A stretch of DNA of 64,000 bases from Paracentrotus lividus (GCA_940671915.1 CALNVZ010002100.1:11940811-12004810), one strand, 5' to 3'; numbered from the stretch's first letter, positions 12,565 to 26,926 are shown. Program-made: numbers and translations. Notes: generated from the sequence alone by a model not told the origin.

Positions 12565-12645
12565 GCCCGATATAATAATAATAATAATAGTGGCTAATTC
12601 TATAGCGCACAGGTCCGCCTTTCGGCGCTCATGGCGCTGTAAAAC
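12565..12645. repeat. Trinucleotide (ATA)n run joined to a 'TATAGCGC' repeat
   Basis: An ATAATAATAATAATA run is followed by TTCTATAGCGC and a GGCGCTCATGGCGCTG segment. The same pairing of (AAT)n with a 'TATAGC' segment, ending in a short GC-rich inverted motif, appears in weaker form near 45415-45490. This pattern is widespread in marine invertebrate genomes and usually marks the end of a dispersed short repeat. Confidence 0.55.
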
Positions 12646-15600
12646 AAAAATGTACGATATGTAAGAATTTAAAAAGATATTCATGAATTCGTTGCCATTG
12701 ACAGCTAAATGCTTTTTAACATTTGAGAAGGACAAATTTCTTTGTCCCTCTCTCTGTCTTTGTATATTAATACTATTACACAATTAGACTGTTTTACTTA
12801 ACACCATGTCATTTGAATAGATAATTATTAGTCTCATGAATAACTATGTCATTAACTAGCCCTATTGGTTCTATTTTGCATGCACACATGAAATTTAAGC
12901 GATGTTCACGCACAGAGCATACTTGGTTATGGCTTGGGACAATATGCACCCAAGTCATTCATGGTTCAACTACTGCCTGATATAAAAACAAGGCACATGA
13001 ACTTGCCCAAATCCAATTTGAGATTTTAAAAATGCCTCACAATCATGTCAACGTCAAAAATTGTTTTACCCCTTCTTTAGCATGACTTCCTTGATATGAC
13101 ACTCAAATTTATCAAAGAATTGACACATTCTGGTAGTGTTGCCTCATGTAACATTGGTCATAAAATAAATTATTGTTAGTGACTTAAACAATTGTTAGCT
13201 GCTTTGATATGTCTAAGTCATTGATAAAATTTAGACAGATCTCTGATGATATACATATAGATATACATGGAATATCTTATTGTTTACTTTGGGGGCCAGG
13301 TGCCTATGTAGACAGTATATATTTCTACATCATGGAATCATTATGTTGTTCCTCCATGTATATATGTCATGTTTATTTTAAATATAAAGGATGAATAAAG
13401 TATGAATTACATACCCCCACCCCCAAGAAGAATATTTATATGCAGGTATATCTTTTCTGATATACGTGTATTAAAACCAATCAAAGACTGAGAAAATAAA
13501 TTACAACAGTAAGACAGAGTACTAAAGCTGTTCAGAGTAGTGCTAAAACAAATTTGAAAATGATACAAAGTTTCTTTAAAACCCATTTGATATTAGTGAG
13601 AATAACTTGAAGTAGGCAGATAATAATGAGATTTTGTGATCACGATGTTGTATGGTGGGAGAGCTGTTGTGGACAATATGTGTAGTTGAGGACTGAGATG
13701 ATGCTATTAAAGGGTACAAGGTTAGTCTTCTTTTAAAAGAGACATCTTGTAAGGTTAACCCATTGAATCCTGTATTCTCTTTCCCCATGTAAAATTAAAA
13801 TAGAGACCACCCAGTTCCTGAAAATAACTGACTGATAGCTAGAAAGGTGTTAATTTTGTCTTGAGGTGTATCAATAAATGTCAGTATGATCAATGTGTCT
13901 AACCCAATGATATGCTCAGATAGATACGTTATCCAAATAATGTATCTACAATAAAACATTGACTCATACCGCTTTGGGAAAACAAACCCAGGTGAAAAAA
14001 AGGGAAAATGTAGAATTCCCGACGAATGTAATTTGAATGTGTCTGAGCCGGAAATACAGACCAACTGCGTCTCAAAAAACCTGAAATTGCAAACTTCCTC
14101 CTCTGATTAAATGTTTGAAATCCCTGCACCATCTTTAAATCCCAAGGTGTGTATGAAATCACCCTCCCCATGCTAAGTACCTGAACTATATTTTAAAAAA
14201 ACAAGGAATAATCTGAAAATCTTGATACAGCAGTTGTGTAGTATATCATTACTGCAAATTTGTAAAACTATTTGTAGCTGAAAATTATTAAATCTTACAT
14301 ATAGGCTACTGATTGATCAATTTGACTGTAAGTCAATATCATCCTGTCATCCTGAATTTGTTTCAATTTAGCTTTATAATAATTAAAAGAATGTTTTCCT
14401 TTCAATTTCCAAGGTGAATATTGCGAGGGCTTCATTTTGCAATTTCTATTTGTTCTAATACTATTATGGAAATGGACATGATAATAATTTTTATACTTAT
14501 TAAGCGCTTTTACCAACAAAAAAAAAAATATTTTAACCAGAGCACAAGTACAAAATAGATATGGGCCAATATCTATTTTGATATTGATTTCCAAAGAAAA
14601 ACATATAACTGCAAATTTTTTTTCCAGGATTAACTTGTGAATTTGCAAAAACAAAACTGTTATCCTTCAGTTCTATGCAGTACATAAATTGAAACCAGAC
14701 ACTTTCATAAGGAGGTGATTGTGTCGAATTGGACAAGAGGAAAGAAAGAGTTTTGTAAGGAGCCTGTAATCCAGGTACTCCCTTCATTCTCAAATAGGTC
14801 ATACCGTGACAGGGTTGGGTTATATTTGTCTTCTTATTCACCCTGGATCGTACCAGGGATTTGGAAAGAAAGTGATGTATTCCTGGATAGAACGAGATGA
14901 TTGATACTTAGCTGATCCATAATGATACGTGCAAACAGGGAGATTATATTGCTGAAGGCAAGCCTTCTATATTTACAGGTTTTTATGATGTTTATTTTGT
15001 TCAGTTGGATCTATAGAAGAAGATTTTATTATTTTCTATTTGAAGAGCTCGGTTGCAAAAGTGGCTAGATCCAATCTAAACCATTCCGAGCAAATTAATT
15101 TTGGTGGGAATTTCAGCTTTTTCTTTGATATCATCCTATAAAGCTACTAACTCACTAAAGTTAATGAAAAATGGATCTAACTCCTTTTGCAAATGAGCTT
15201 TTCATTATTGTTTCACTGCTCTATTTCACCTATAGAAATTGAACCTCCGTCAAAGTTCCAACTTTTTATTACGTTGGAGTTCTAAGTCTTCTCCACTCTA
15301 TTTTATTATCCATCATATCCTTTTTTCCTTTTCTCATAATTTCCCGTCTCCCAAATCCTTTCTGTCTTTCTTCCCCAGCCTTTCTCTGAACATTTGGGTC
15401 ATGTATTGATATGATTTTATCATCAACTTAAATGTCCCAGCTCTGTCTGGCTTCTGTAAAACTTGTGTCCTTAAATGTCTTTTAAAAGTTTTTGGGGCAT
15501 CTGTATAACAATTCTCAACTGAAGTCTAGTCATCTGTACCTGACCCAAATCACTTGATTCTGGAGAGACCTATACAACTTTTTACAAGGGAATGTTTATA

Positions 15601-16801
15601 CTTACATTTAAGTCATGCATTGCAGTATTGAGTTGAAGGTGATGAGGGTATCATGAGAGCCTTGATACATTTTCAATATCATAATACAGAAAATATGGTA
15701 CATATTGATTGATATGCTATGATTTCCATTTATGTGTTACTGCAAGTCAGATGTGCAGATTTTATCATCTATAGAAGATGTGAACATAGGTCAAAGGTCA
15801 AGTGTAATCCGCCAACTTCAAACTACTAAATCTTGCCAAAAATCATGTCTCTGTTTTATGTGTTTTCAAAAACCAGATATTCCAAGTTTTCAAATTATAT
15901 AAAGTACTTGGATAGCTCTATCATGCGAGAAGAAGAGCCAACAGTGATATATGCAGAATACATGTACCATGCTTCTGCTTTTTACTTCAGTGTTCTATTT
16001 GAGACTTTTAAATTTTATTTATTTATTCTTCTTTTTTTCTTTTTTTTTATGTGAATGTCTTCCTCAGTCATTAAAACACACATACAATAACCATTAATGT
16101 AATAAATATATATTTAGCTTTTTATATTAATTTAAATGTAATTTTAAGTGGCTTATGTACACAGCCCTAGGATAACTACAGTTTCTTTGTATTTCTGTGC
16201 ATTTCCTCTTTGTTTCATCTTTTGTATATCATCTATGTATTTCTTATACAGACCACCTAATTCGTCCCCATGACGAATTAAATTCTAATTCTTTTTTTCT
16301 TTTTCTTTCTATCCAAAGTTTGTTGTGCTTATTTTACAATTAAAGAGAAAATTGATGGTGAAGTTTTTTCTGATGGCTGTGAGTTTAGGCAGGTGCGCAA
16401 TTTGCTTTTAAAAAACAAATTAAAATTTTCAATCAATTAAAATTGCAAAGTCAGCACTGTTACCTGTGTAATCTGAGAACGCAGAAGCAAATAAAACTGT
16501 TGATGTTGTGGGGAAGAAATGTCAACAACAGGTGAATTCAAGCCAAGTCCCCTGAATGGGTGATGCTTCACTACCTGTATCTGGTCTAATAGAGCGTTCC
16601 CAGTGACGTCATCATTCATCCATGTTGGTGGTCTAAACAATAGAAACATGTCCATCAAACCGTGATAAATCATTGTTTTTACGGTCTGGTGCACCGGTAC
16701 CTTGTTGTTATGCCCACCAACATGACCGTCACGTGAAATCACTCTATACCGTGCTGTGAGATGAATCATGGGAAAACCTCAAACCATTGAACCACAAAGT
16801 T

Positions 16802-17108
16802 GATGTCACATCAGCTTGAGCTTTAAGTTAAGATCTCACTTTGAGCTCGAGCACACAAGCCCAAAATGTACATGATAGGATTGGGCTTTGGTTTCAGGTT
16901 AGTGCAATGCCGCTTAGTTTATCGCTGAGTTTCGAGCATAAATCGCAAAACTAGCCCGAGTTTGGAAACAAGCCCTTGGTAATTGGTGCTGAGATTTTGC
17001 TCATTTTAGCTTTCCATTTGAGAGAAAATTCCTGATATGATATAATCAGGATAATTCGTTTGATTAGAAATAGCATGCTATTTGTCATGCTCACGCTAGT
17101 GAAGCATT
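16802..17108. mobile_element. Diverged 'GCACTAGC'-family miniature element
   Basis: The left end (ATGTCACATCAGCTTGAGCT) and the reverse complement of the right end (ATGCTTCACTAGCGTGAGCA) match imperfectly. The interior has the family phrases GAGCTCGAGC and TAGCATGCTATTT. No frame of note is present. Limits are uncertain by about 20 bp. Confidence 0.45.
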
Positions 17109-17360
17109 CTCTAATGAACATAATTACATTTAAATACATATGACTAATTGCTTGAGGTGTTCATATTTTGGGGGAAGTACATTGACATCAATAACCAGTA
17201 GAGGGATAATTCATGTACATGATAGACTTGAACATTGAGTGCAATAATATAAATATCATCGAGAATCTCTTTCAATTCTTAAGAATTTTCATTATTTCCA
17301 CTCTGGAATAATTTCTTGAATTTTTTTTTTTTTAGAGGAATGATATATTACTAACCTATA

Positions 17361-17887
17361 CAGTGCGTCCCAGATAAAAGTATACCCAAATTTGAGAACC
17401 TCATATTAAAATTGTATAACTTAAGTGTAATTAATTTTAATTTCATGACAAAGAGTAACTCATATTCTATCTAATGTTACCAAAATCATACCAACACTGT
17501 CATGGATGACTGAACACTCGAGTGTTTAAAAACATTGGTCGAAAGTGATCTGTACCAAGTTGTCTGAGAAGCAGCCTTGGCTTTCTGATCATTCATTGTT
17601 TGTTTGAGGTCAGCCTTCCTGAGTCTATTCATTTTGCACAAAGGATTACTTGATCTTTTGAAATGCAAGGGCTGCTTTTGCTCAAACTTGGTACAGGGCA
17701 TTTTTTTTACGCTTGTTTTTTAAAGCCCAACTGCTTAGTCATCCGTCACAACACAGGTATAAGTTTGGTATCATTGAAAAGAATATGAGTTGCTCTTTAT
17801 CATGATATATATTTCAAGGTCACACAAGCTACAATATTTTAAAATGAGGCTCTCAAAGTTGGGTATACTTTTTTCTGGGACGCACTG
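17361..17887. mobile_element. Tc1/mariner-type miniature element with long terminal repeats
   Basis: The 5' end CAGTGCGTCCCAGATAAAAG is mirrored by the 3' end, the match continuing inward imperfectly for about 60 bp through a GTATACCCAA segment. It is flanked by TA on both sides (17359-17360 and 17888-17889). The 527-bp length without a transposase frame marks it as non-autonomous. A decayed relative occurs at 62523-62881. Confidence 0.8.
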
Positions 17888-20582
17888 TATATCTCTTCAA
17901 TGCCGATTCCTGTTTTGGAATATTTTAAATTTTAAAGTTGGATAAAAATATTTGCATATTTTAGCATTTGGTAATTTTATCGCCTGAACCAGTCTCATAA
18001 TAGCCTAACTTGTCTGAAAGATGAGGGCGATAGAGATGATATCTTCTAAAAGTAAAGCCAGTCAATATTTTATCTATTATTTAGTTCAAATCAACTGAAC
18101 AAACATGCAATTATGCCATATTTGGGCAATAATGAGGAAAATTTATTGAGCTTTAACTTTATGCATTATTTGTAATTAGAGTTATGCCTTTCCTGTGAAT
18201 AATTAATCTTCTTAATTAATCATATTTGGCTGGAGTACAGTTGCCAATAGTATTTAGTTACTCATATGTTATATCTGCTCCATATCACAAGATTATATTG
18301 CCTTGTGCCAACTAGAATCCTAATCATTCCATATAGGCACAGCCAACGAAATATTTCTGTAAATGTTAAAGTGATTAAGTAAATTTGCAGAGGCTTGCAA
18401 AATTTGAATTGTGGGGCCCTATATGCAATCAGTGCATGTATTAATACATGTACAGGATTCATTACATATTTCACAATAAGTAAGAAAGGTGCAAGTGACT
18501 GGAAATACCAGATTATTTACCTAATTCAGGTTCTTTTTTAATGACTTGTGTTAATTAAGTCATCAGTATCTCTGCAAATGAATGGCTGATTAGCTTCAAA
18601 ATCTCAGGCAAATTCTGTCTGACCTACAAATTTGCAATTATGATTACAGTACCGTATCAGCTGGAAGAGTATTTTGTTTGAGGATCTGAGATTACATAAT
18701 CTCTTTAAGCTTGTCTTTTCCATATTACATGTATGTTCATTCATTATCAGAATAGACAATGTTATTTGATCTAGATCTTAACTTTTGAGGGAAGTGGAAC
18801 CCTGTTTCTTGTTTTAAGATATTTTTGAATGGCTGAAGTCACTAAGCCAGGGAGCATTCATTCATTATGTATACACAAATTCAGCAATTTAATTCCATGA
18901 GAAGATTAATTTGAATATTAGTCATTTTCTAGAAATATCTCCATTTCATTTTTCTAATTGGGATGAAAGAATGGTTAGAGTATGAGCCAGAAATTTTGAA
19001 GCTTGTCTTTTGATTTGAAGTACTGTTGCACATGTCCAATGGTGACGTATTAAGGGAATTAACAGCCTGCTTCGTGACATAGAAAGATATCATCAATTGT
19101 TTAGATTAGTGTAATTAAAGACCATAAATTGGTGTCAGAGGGATTTTAGGGGGACTTAATTAGTTGTCCAAAGACCTCCAAAAATTTGCCAATTTAGAAA
19201 AACTTTTTTCTTTGTATTCTGTCACTGCAGCCCCTTAAAAATAAATTGCAGAAAACCCTTCATTTATATTGTCACATAATAAAGAGAGATACATGGGTAA
19301 CTAAAGGCAAAAGTTTGAATGGTGTAATTGTGGACATTTTTTTTTTCATTCTGATTTTTACCACAGTGGTCTATAGAAAGTCAATTACACTTGTAGCCCC
19401 CCTCAATGAGACATTTCCTTTTTGAGAAAGAACGCCATCTCTAGTTAAGGTTGAATCATTTGCTCAAGTATTTATTGGTCATCAAGTATGGCAATCTATA
19501 GTTCACAGCATATTTGTTAATAGTTTCTGCTCATCTGTTGTTGTTCTTATTCATTCTTTTTGTGAATATTATTCATATACTTAATTATTCAGTATTGACA
19601 TGAACCATTCAAGTAGTTTATAAAAGAATGTTTACCTCAATGTAATAGTCTTAATAAGATGACTTTATTTTTAGATGTGGAAATTGCAATTAATGCTTTA
19701 CAAAAATTCTTTTCATTGACATTGGCAGTCTAATCACACACCTGAAAAATTTAAATGACAAGCAAGAAAGTTCTATTTTTCAGAGGGTACATCTAAGCAT
19801 AAATCAAATTTTAAAACAAAATACTCCACATGGTGTATGCATTTAGAGTAAGGATGAACTTTAGAACATATAGTACATGATTCACATTTTGTTTTCCTGG
19901 GGAAGGTATGATTTTTTTTCTTCAAAAAAGGGAATAAGAGTATTTTTCAAATCACCCAAGTTCCAAATAAATATGATCAGGGCACAGATTAAGGGTGGAG
20001 GTACCCCTTATTATTACATTCTGCAAGGTGGTCTTTCCCCTAATACTTTGTTGATTGACTGTGTTCTCTGTTTCCATGGTAATTTGAAATTCCTGTTACT
20101 TCCGCCCCTTCCTGGGGATAGGAGGAGAGGTCATTATGAATTGACGTCAAGAGGGCAGTGGTAACAGTGCCCCTATCATGCCCCCTTCATTTTACCCTTT
20201 CCTGGTTCCTGCTCTTAACCCCCTTACCTTCACTTATCAGGGGTAATCAGGTATGTGTGCAGGAAATATGACATGCTACACGTTCTCTCTGTATTCCTTG
20301 CTTTCTATATAACCCCTTTTTTACCCTTTACTGGTACAAAACTTATGTTTTAAAAAAAGCTTTGATCTCAGTTGTGAACTTTGTTTTCAATGTATAGAAA
20401 ACAATGTGTGTTTTTTTAAACATAATTGTCATGGTTCTATCCATTCATTTCACATATCTAAAAAAAAAAATCAAAGCAAATTCAGAAACAATGCAAATAT
20501 GTGTGTGACGTGAAGGGACAAACAGAACTTCTAAAATATCTTGGACGAGATTGGAAGACCCTGCATCAGATTTTTACAGATA

Positions 20583-20643
20583 TATAATGTGCAATTGTTG
20601 ATATACCTATAAAGGTGGCTATTGTTTGCAATTGCACATTATA
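20583..20643. repeat. Small perfect hairpin
   Basis: A 15-bp perfect inverted repeat (TATAATGTGCAATTG and its complement) is separated by 31 nt. No flanking duplication is apparent. It may be the remnant of a miniature element or a chance structure. Confidence 0.5.
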
Positions 20644-22015
20644 ATTACAAGTAAATGTTGACTAATGGTTATGCAAGCATACTTGGTGGTCAGAATTAAG
20701 TCCCAAATAGGCCTATCAGATGCTTTGGTGCTGCTCAAAATGACTTCAAATATCTCTGTTCAAATATCATCTGTCAGCACCCCTCACTGACACCTTCCTA
20801 GGGTGGGGTCTTCTTACCCCTTAAGGCTCTCACAAAGCTTGAATATTTTAAAAAGTCAGTAAAATTATTGTGCGAACATACAATTATAGAGGCTGTGTAA
20901 GCACATGTGATTTCAAAAGTCTTAATCTGACCAAATATTTTTCTTGTCAACCAGCTTCATAGTTTTATTTTCAGATTTAGTTGGAAATTCTTACTACTAT
21001 CTCCATTTGAATTTTGAACAACAATATGTTTTAACAAGTTCAAACAAAATATTTTTGACCTTTGCCTAGCAACGGGGGCACAAAGTCATTAAACTTTAGA
21101 CTTTAGCCGTCCACATTGTTAAGATCTTTGTCTTGACATATCACGGTGTTTATTTTCATGATTTTGTTCAAGCTCAGTTCTGAAAGCAATCAAAGTAGAG
21201 CCATTATTTTACAGAGTCTATAACTAAAAGGACTAGAGTCTAATATCACGATCTTTTGTACACACCTGCACAAGTAATTCAATGTAAGTAAACATATATT
21301 TGAAGTTCATAATTATGTTTTATGTGTTTCTACAATTGTTTATATATATAAATAATGGATACTATATATTTTCCTATCGAATTGACGTCCTGTCTTTTAA
21401 ATTCCAGCCTCGATGACTAAAAAGTTGACATTGAGTTGACAGCATATTATAGAAAACTATTGGAGGAGCAATTGCAGATGTGTGAAAGAGAATTATATAG
21501 GTTGAGATTGCGTGTGACTTTGACAGAAAAGGAAATCCCTTTATTTAGAATGAAAGGTGAAGGTTAAAGAAGGCACACCTAATCCTATAGATCTAAGCAT
21601 CACAGCTAGACCCTAGTACAGGAATAACCTGTAGCCATCCAGGCATTGGAAAGACTGAAATCGAAAGTAAATTTATCCCAAAAAATGTACTGGATGTGAA
21701 TAATGACATAACTTCTCAAATTAAACATTCTGCAGAAATTATACGTTTATGTTAGGGTATATTCTTATTCTCTTTTGGGGACAATTATCAACAATGACAA
21801 TACATCAAGGGCCCCTATCACACATATGTTTGTAATCAATTAAAAATTTAAAAGAACCATTGCGATTGGCCACTGATCAGACATTTGAACAAAAAGTGCA
21901 TTCAACAATGATTGTAATTGGCTATTTACGACTGATTGCAAACATTCATGTTACAGAGCCCAGAAGTACTTTTCTTTATTAACAACAGAACCTCACTATT
22001 TCAATCATTGTTTAT

Positions 22016-23124
22016 TGTCCCCGCCGAACGAGTTCGAGCAGGGGACTATGAAACGGGCTCCGTATGTGTGTATGTGTGTGTGTCCGTCTGTCCGTCCGTC
22101 CGTCCATGTGTCCGTATGTGAGTTCAATTTGCTACTCCTTCGCCATTTTTCATCCGATTTCAATTCCGTTTGCTTTATATGATAGCACTAGGTGATGGCT
22201 ACCAAACTTCTTCACAGAATTTTGACCTTTGACCTTTGACCCTGATTTTTGACCTATATTGTTAATTGGCTACAAAATGCTACTCCTTCACCATATTTCA
22301 TCCGATTTCGATTCTGTTTGCTTTATATGATAGCACTAGGTGAGGGCTACAAAACTTTTTCACAGAATTGTGACTTTTGACCCCTTTGACCTTTGACCTA
22401 TATTGTTTAATTGGCTACAAAATGCTACTCCTTCGCCATTTTTCATCCGATTTCGAATCCGTTTGCTTTATATGATAGCACTAGGTGAGGGCTACAAACG
22501 TTCTTCACGGAATTTTGACTTTTGACCCCTTTGACCTTTGACCTTGATTTATACTTATATTGTACATTGGCTGCAAAATGCTACTCCTTCGCCATTTTTC
22601 ATCCGATTTCGATTCTGTTTGCTTTATATGATAGCACTAGGTGAGGGCTACAAAACTTCTTTCAACAGAATTTTGACTTTTGACCCCTTGACCTTGACTT
22701 CATTTTTGAACCTATATTGTTAATTGCTACAAAATGCTACTCCTTCGCCATTTTTCATCCGATTTCGAATCCGTTTGCTTTATTGATAGCACTAGGTGAG
22801 GCTACAAAACTTCTTCACGGAATTTTGACTTTTGACCCCTTTGACCTTTGACCTGATTTATACTTATATTGTACATTGGCTACAAAATGCTACTCCTTCA
22901 CCATTTTTCTTCGATTTCGATTCCGTTTGCTTTATGTGATAGCACTAGTTGATGGCTACAAAATTCTTCACGAATTTTGACCTTTGACCTTTTATTTTTT
23001 ACCTATATTGTACATTGGCTACAAAATGCTACTTCTCGCCATTTTTTACCCGATTTCGATTCTGTTTGCCTTATGTGATGCATGATCGTGATATAATGGG
23101 AATTTTACATTATCGGCGGGGACA
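22016..23124. mobile_element. Inverted-repeat element carrying a seven-unit internal minisatellite
   Basis: The ends are a perfect 12-bp inverted repeat, TGTCCCCGCCGA at 22016-22027 and its complement at 23113-23124. Inside the left end is a GTGTGT/CCGTCCGTC low-complexity stretch (about 22062-22110). Then come seven units with the anchor GCTACTCCTT at about 22131, 22279, 22424, 22580, 22736, 22889 and 23028, a period of 139-156 bp. Each unit includes CATCCGATTTCGATTC, a GATAGCACTAGGTGAGGGC segment and repeats of TTTGACC. No transposase frame is present. The superfamily is not identified; the flanks give at best a 2-3 bp duplication. Confidence 0.75.
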
Positions 23125-23204
23125 TATATTACGCATCGCGTAATTTACTAATCCACTTGTTCTCCATGCAAACAAAGTCTTCTGTATCATTTTGAAGAAT
23201 CAAT

Positions 23205-23480
23205 GTAACAACTTCAGTAAGCCTTTGAAGGTCCATTTAAATTTTACTCGTGGACAGAATGTGTAGGACTGTTTACTGAATTCAGCTGGTTTTCAAGAAC
23301 TGTCTGCTCTATCTTATAAACTTCCCGATTGAACCGTTCTTTTACTGAAATGACAATTTCAGTAAGCTTTTGAAGGTCCATTTTAGTTTACTCATGGACA
23401 GAAAATGCAAGACTGTTTACTAAATTTTGCTGGTGTTCAAGAACTTTTTCCTCCATCTTGTACGTTTCCTTCCCTTGAAG
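23205..23480. repeat. Two-unit tandem duplication, about 143 bp period
   Basis: The phrase TTCAGTAAGC.TTTGAAGGTCCATTT recurs at about 23213 and 23356, followed in both by TTTACTC.TGGACAGAA and GACTGTTTACT.AATT. The copies are diverged. It lies immediately right of the minisatellite element but is a different sequence. Confidence 0.7.
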
Positions 23481-23945
23481 AAGTTCTTGATGGTCATAAG
23501 AGTATCCCTTCAAATCATTTAATCCCAGTCATTAGGAAGGCCGGAATCCTGCCTTAATTCAAGGAGTGACTCCCATATCCCCTAACCGTATCATCAAAAG
23601 AGGCTATCTTAATTTTTTTTTATAGATCTTAGCCCTGTAGGGACAAGTCTTGTTCTCTTTCTTTTGGACAATTTTGGAAATTAAGGTTTGGTCCTTGATG
23701 ACTTTAGGTCAAAGGAAATGAAAGGGGGCATCATACATGTCTTTGACCTAATATTCTGAAATCCCCTGCAGTATTGAGCTCAATTTTTATCATATCCCTG
23801 GACAATTAAGGCCCCCAGTTATACTCTGTCCAATTATGATCTTAATTCTTTCCAGACAAAATTAAAGTGGTTTTCAGATAGAATTTTTTGTAAATTTGTG
23901 GATATTACTCAGTTGTAGCCCAGAATTCAAAATAGGAGAAACTAT

Positions 23946-24068
23946 GGCCAGTATTCTCGAAGGGTTATTAAAGTTAGTAGGCCTACTAAATATGTATTTA
24001 TTAGGCCATGCTAGGGTGGTGTATTTAGTGGGCCTACTAACTTACATCATCCTTCGAGAATAGAGGCC
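23946..24068. mobile_element. Foldback miniature element
   Basis: The arms GGCCAGTATTCTCGAAGG…TTAGTAGGCCTACTAAATA and their complement on the right form a hairpin of about 48 bp per side around a short loop. The self-complementary AGTAGGCCTACT lies within the left arm and AGTGGGCCTACT in the right. No coding content is present. Confidence 0.7.
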
Positions 24069-26740
24069 TATATCTCTAATTATATAATATTAGATGTATC
24101 TATCCATATTAACTGATTTTTCTTGATGTTTTCCTGTTGAGGATTTTAAAAAAAATTGTTATACAGCCTGTGTATATTCCAATGTAGGGAACAAAAGACT
24201 CAATAAGAATAATCTAGGCCTCTTTAAGGAATTCAATGTGAGGTACTGAATTATATTTCATGGTCAATCTTAATTGCTCTTAGAAATCTCCTGATCTCAT
24301 AGGATGGATTTAATAACATACATGTGTTCAACAGAGGTCATTTTGGCATTGGCTTTAATACAGAAAATGGATGATGCCCAACAATGAGGGTAGAAACAAT
24401 GCCTTCAGCTCTCTCTGTCTGGATTATTTTTAGAACGTTGTGGTCTTCTTTTCATCTTCATGATGGTTAGTGGAAGTGACAGAAGAAGATTAAAATGGAA
24501 TCGGAACTGAGGAACTAAAGAGGCCAAGTACAGAGGGAAGGAGAGGGGATTCATCTACTATCTTCTTGTTGCACATAATATAGATCAGTGATTAATGTTC
24601 AGTTGATAAAGTATGGTATCTTATGTGCTATCAATAGAAAATGATTATATCATTGGAAGATATGAACTTATTTTATTGTATTATGATTTCCTTTAATAAT
24701 ATACACCCTAAATACTGATATAATAATTTTGTTGCCAGGCTTATCTTATTTTGTTTCAGGAGCCGTGGAATGAGGGGCGGGATGTAATTGCAGCCCCCAC
24801 TTATTTATTAAAGACGCATATATGGAACAATGGTTATCATGATTATTTGCTTGTTCACATGCTCCCCCACTTTCAAAAATCTCTGTTGTGTGTTTAAATG
24901 AAATATCAAACAAAAAAAGATGGTATATGAATATCTAAGGTTCTTGAATATGATATTAGAATAAGTAGAAAACTACTGGAATTCAAATGTTGAATGAATG
25001 ATAAGCAGTGGCTGATTTTTTAATTGTAAAATGTAGACCTCGACTAGGCTTGAGATATTCTAGTGCATATAACACTTCAATATCCTGTGTTTGGTTTATA
25101 ATTATAAAACATCCTGTAAATGTCTGACAAGAAATTACCTGCAATTAGTGTCATGAGCTTGGTAGACAACATGCACAGGCATTCATTTATTGCAGGCTAA
25201 TGATCAGATTTTACATAGTTTTGAAAATCATCATACTCAATTCAAATGCAGTATTTCATGCTATTTACACATTTTTTGCTCACTTAAAAGAGAAAAGAAT
25301 AAAAAGACACAGTGCTCTAAATGTTAAGAAAAGGTGACAAATAATACAATATTTCTCTCTTATCTGTTGGGTCAATAATGTTCATCATCATCGTCATCTG
25401 TACGGGAGTATAGGATGATCCTGGAGGTCTCCCAGTCGTCTCGCGTGGTGCGTGAGTGGATGTCAGACTATTCATCAAACTTTAGAAAATATAAGTTACA
25501 TTTAGGGGATAGCATTTGATTTTAAAAAATAGAATAAAAAGTGATATAGGCTTCATCATTGCATAATATTCAGTCTTGGCCAAAGTTCCCCTCCCATAAA
25601 ACCAACTGGTTCAAATAAATTTGTAACCACCGGTATTTATTAATCTATGGAAGTTTTCGATTCGTTATAAAGGCATGATTTTTATTTCTTATCTAATTAT
25701 ATTTTATACCCTCTGTGTTTAAAATATCGGCAAATATTATTACAAACAACTGACCTTAGCTGATGAAAAGGGTATGAATGATATGATCAGGGTTATTATG
25801 TGAAGTGCACCTACTCCTACGCACCATACAATATTCGTTTGACATGTATTAGTTTGAAAAATCAAACTCTCCCTCCCTTGATATCCAGGGGCCCCAAAAC
25901 TCGTACCACAAACCCATAAAAAAGCTCTGAAATAAAATTGCATGTTGCTATTATTATATGCACCAGGAAATGATTCCTGGATGATATGTAGGAGCATGCA
26001 ATTTTCATCACATCCATGCATCACCATACTATATGTGCAATATAGAACTTGTGGTTTAGATTTGATGACTCCTCTTAAAGCTGGGGTATGGTTTTGGTTA
26101 AACCTTAAAATATAATCTTTCAAATTTTGATTTTACTTTGAGAATGAAAGATAATACAATAAAACACATATCACTTCAAAAATGACATCTACAAATCATT
26201 AGAAATGTGCATAGTATTGCTATAAAAATGTTTTATAGCAAAAGTTGGGTTGCTGGCAAATTGGCTTTATTTTTTTAAAAGATATAAACAGTTTTACAGG
26301 CATGGAAGGGGAGGAAAATTACAGAACAATAGCTGTGTTTATAGCTCTTTGACATGAATTAGCTAACTCTATGAGATGATCATTTATTTATTTATTTATT
26401 TTTTTTAAAGAAAATAATATTCCCATAGAGGGTGCCAGAACTGTGCCAATGTTTAATTTAAAATTTTCACAAAGATTCAACTTGCTCGTTTTATAGTTTG
26501 AGTGTTTAAAAAGATATATAATTGATATTACTAAATCTTACCAAATCTATAATCCAGCTTTAAATTTTGAGGTGGGGCATAGGAGATGGGTGATACAATC
26601 CCAGAAGGAAGGCATATGAGGAAGTAGTGTAGTCTGCAAGCACAGACTCAAATTTGAAAAGTTACCCCATAAAGTCTCCTTGCAGGGACAATTTAGCATT
26701 AAATTTGTAATCTGTAAGGTATGAATTGCATTATATTATA

Positions 26741-26926
26741 TAAATAGTGTACAATCTATCGCGCAGTATACTGGATTATAAGTACGACAAATACTAAATT
26801 ATCCTGAGAGCAGATTTGTTTCTCCGAGGCCTTAGGCCGAGGTGAAATAGATCTGCACGAGGGATAATTTAGTATTTGGAGTTCATATAGTCCAGTAATG
26901 TTGCAAGATGGAGCGTTCACTATTTA
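26741..26926. mobile_element. Foldback miniature element (near-palindrome)
   Basis: The whole 186-bp segment reads as an imperfect palindrome. It has outer TAAATAGTG/CACTATTTA ends, an inner pair CAAATACTAAATTATCC and its complement, and a centre of CCGAGGCCTTAGGCCGAGG type. No coding content is present. Confidence 0.75.

Noticed and set aside
22130-23080. CRISPR or coding tandem repeat
   Set aside because: Units of 139-156 bp without distinct spacers and with frame-breaking indels: a minisatellite.
24761-24897. Strong acceptor (TTTTGTTTCAG) followed by 45 open codons and a stop, as an alternative last exon
   Set aside because: No polyadenylation signal was recognised close by and the sequence has a GGGGC…GCCCCC repeat-like look. 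It reads as chance.
25740-26123. 127-codon open frame on the - strand
   Set aside because: No recognisable motif and no codon bias; length is plausible by chance in 64 kb.
26686-26718. A possible 33-nt exon between CTCCTTGCAG and AAG|GTATGA
   Set aside because: Phase and sites are acceptable but the composition is intronic and the 11 residues (GQFSIKFVICK) do not resemble the neighbouring protein. It is weaker than the 12-nt candidate.
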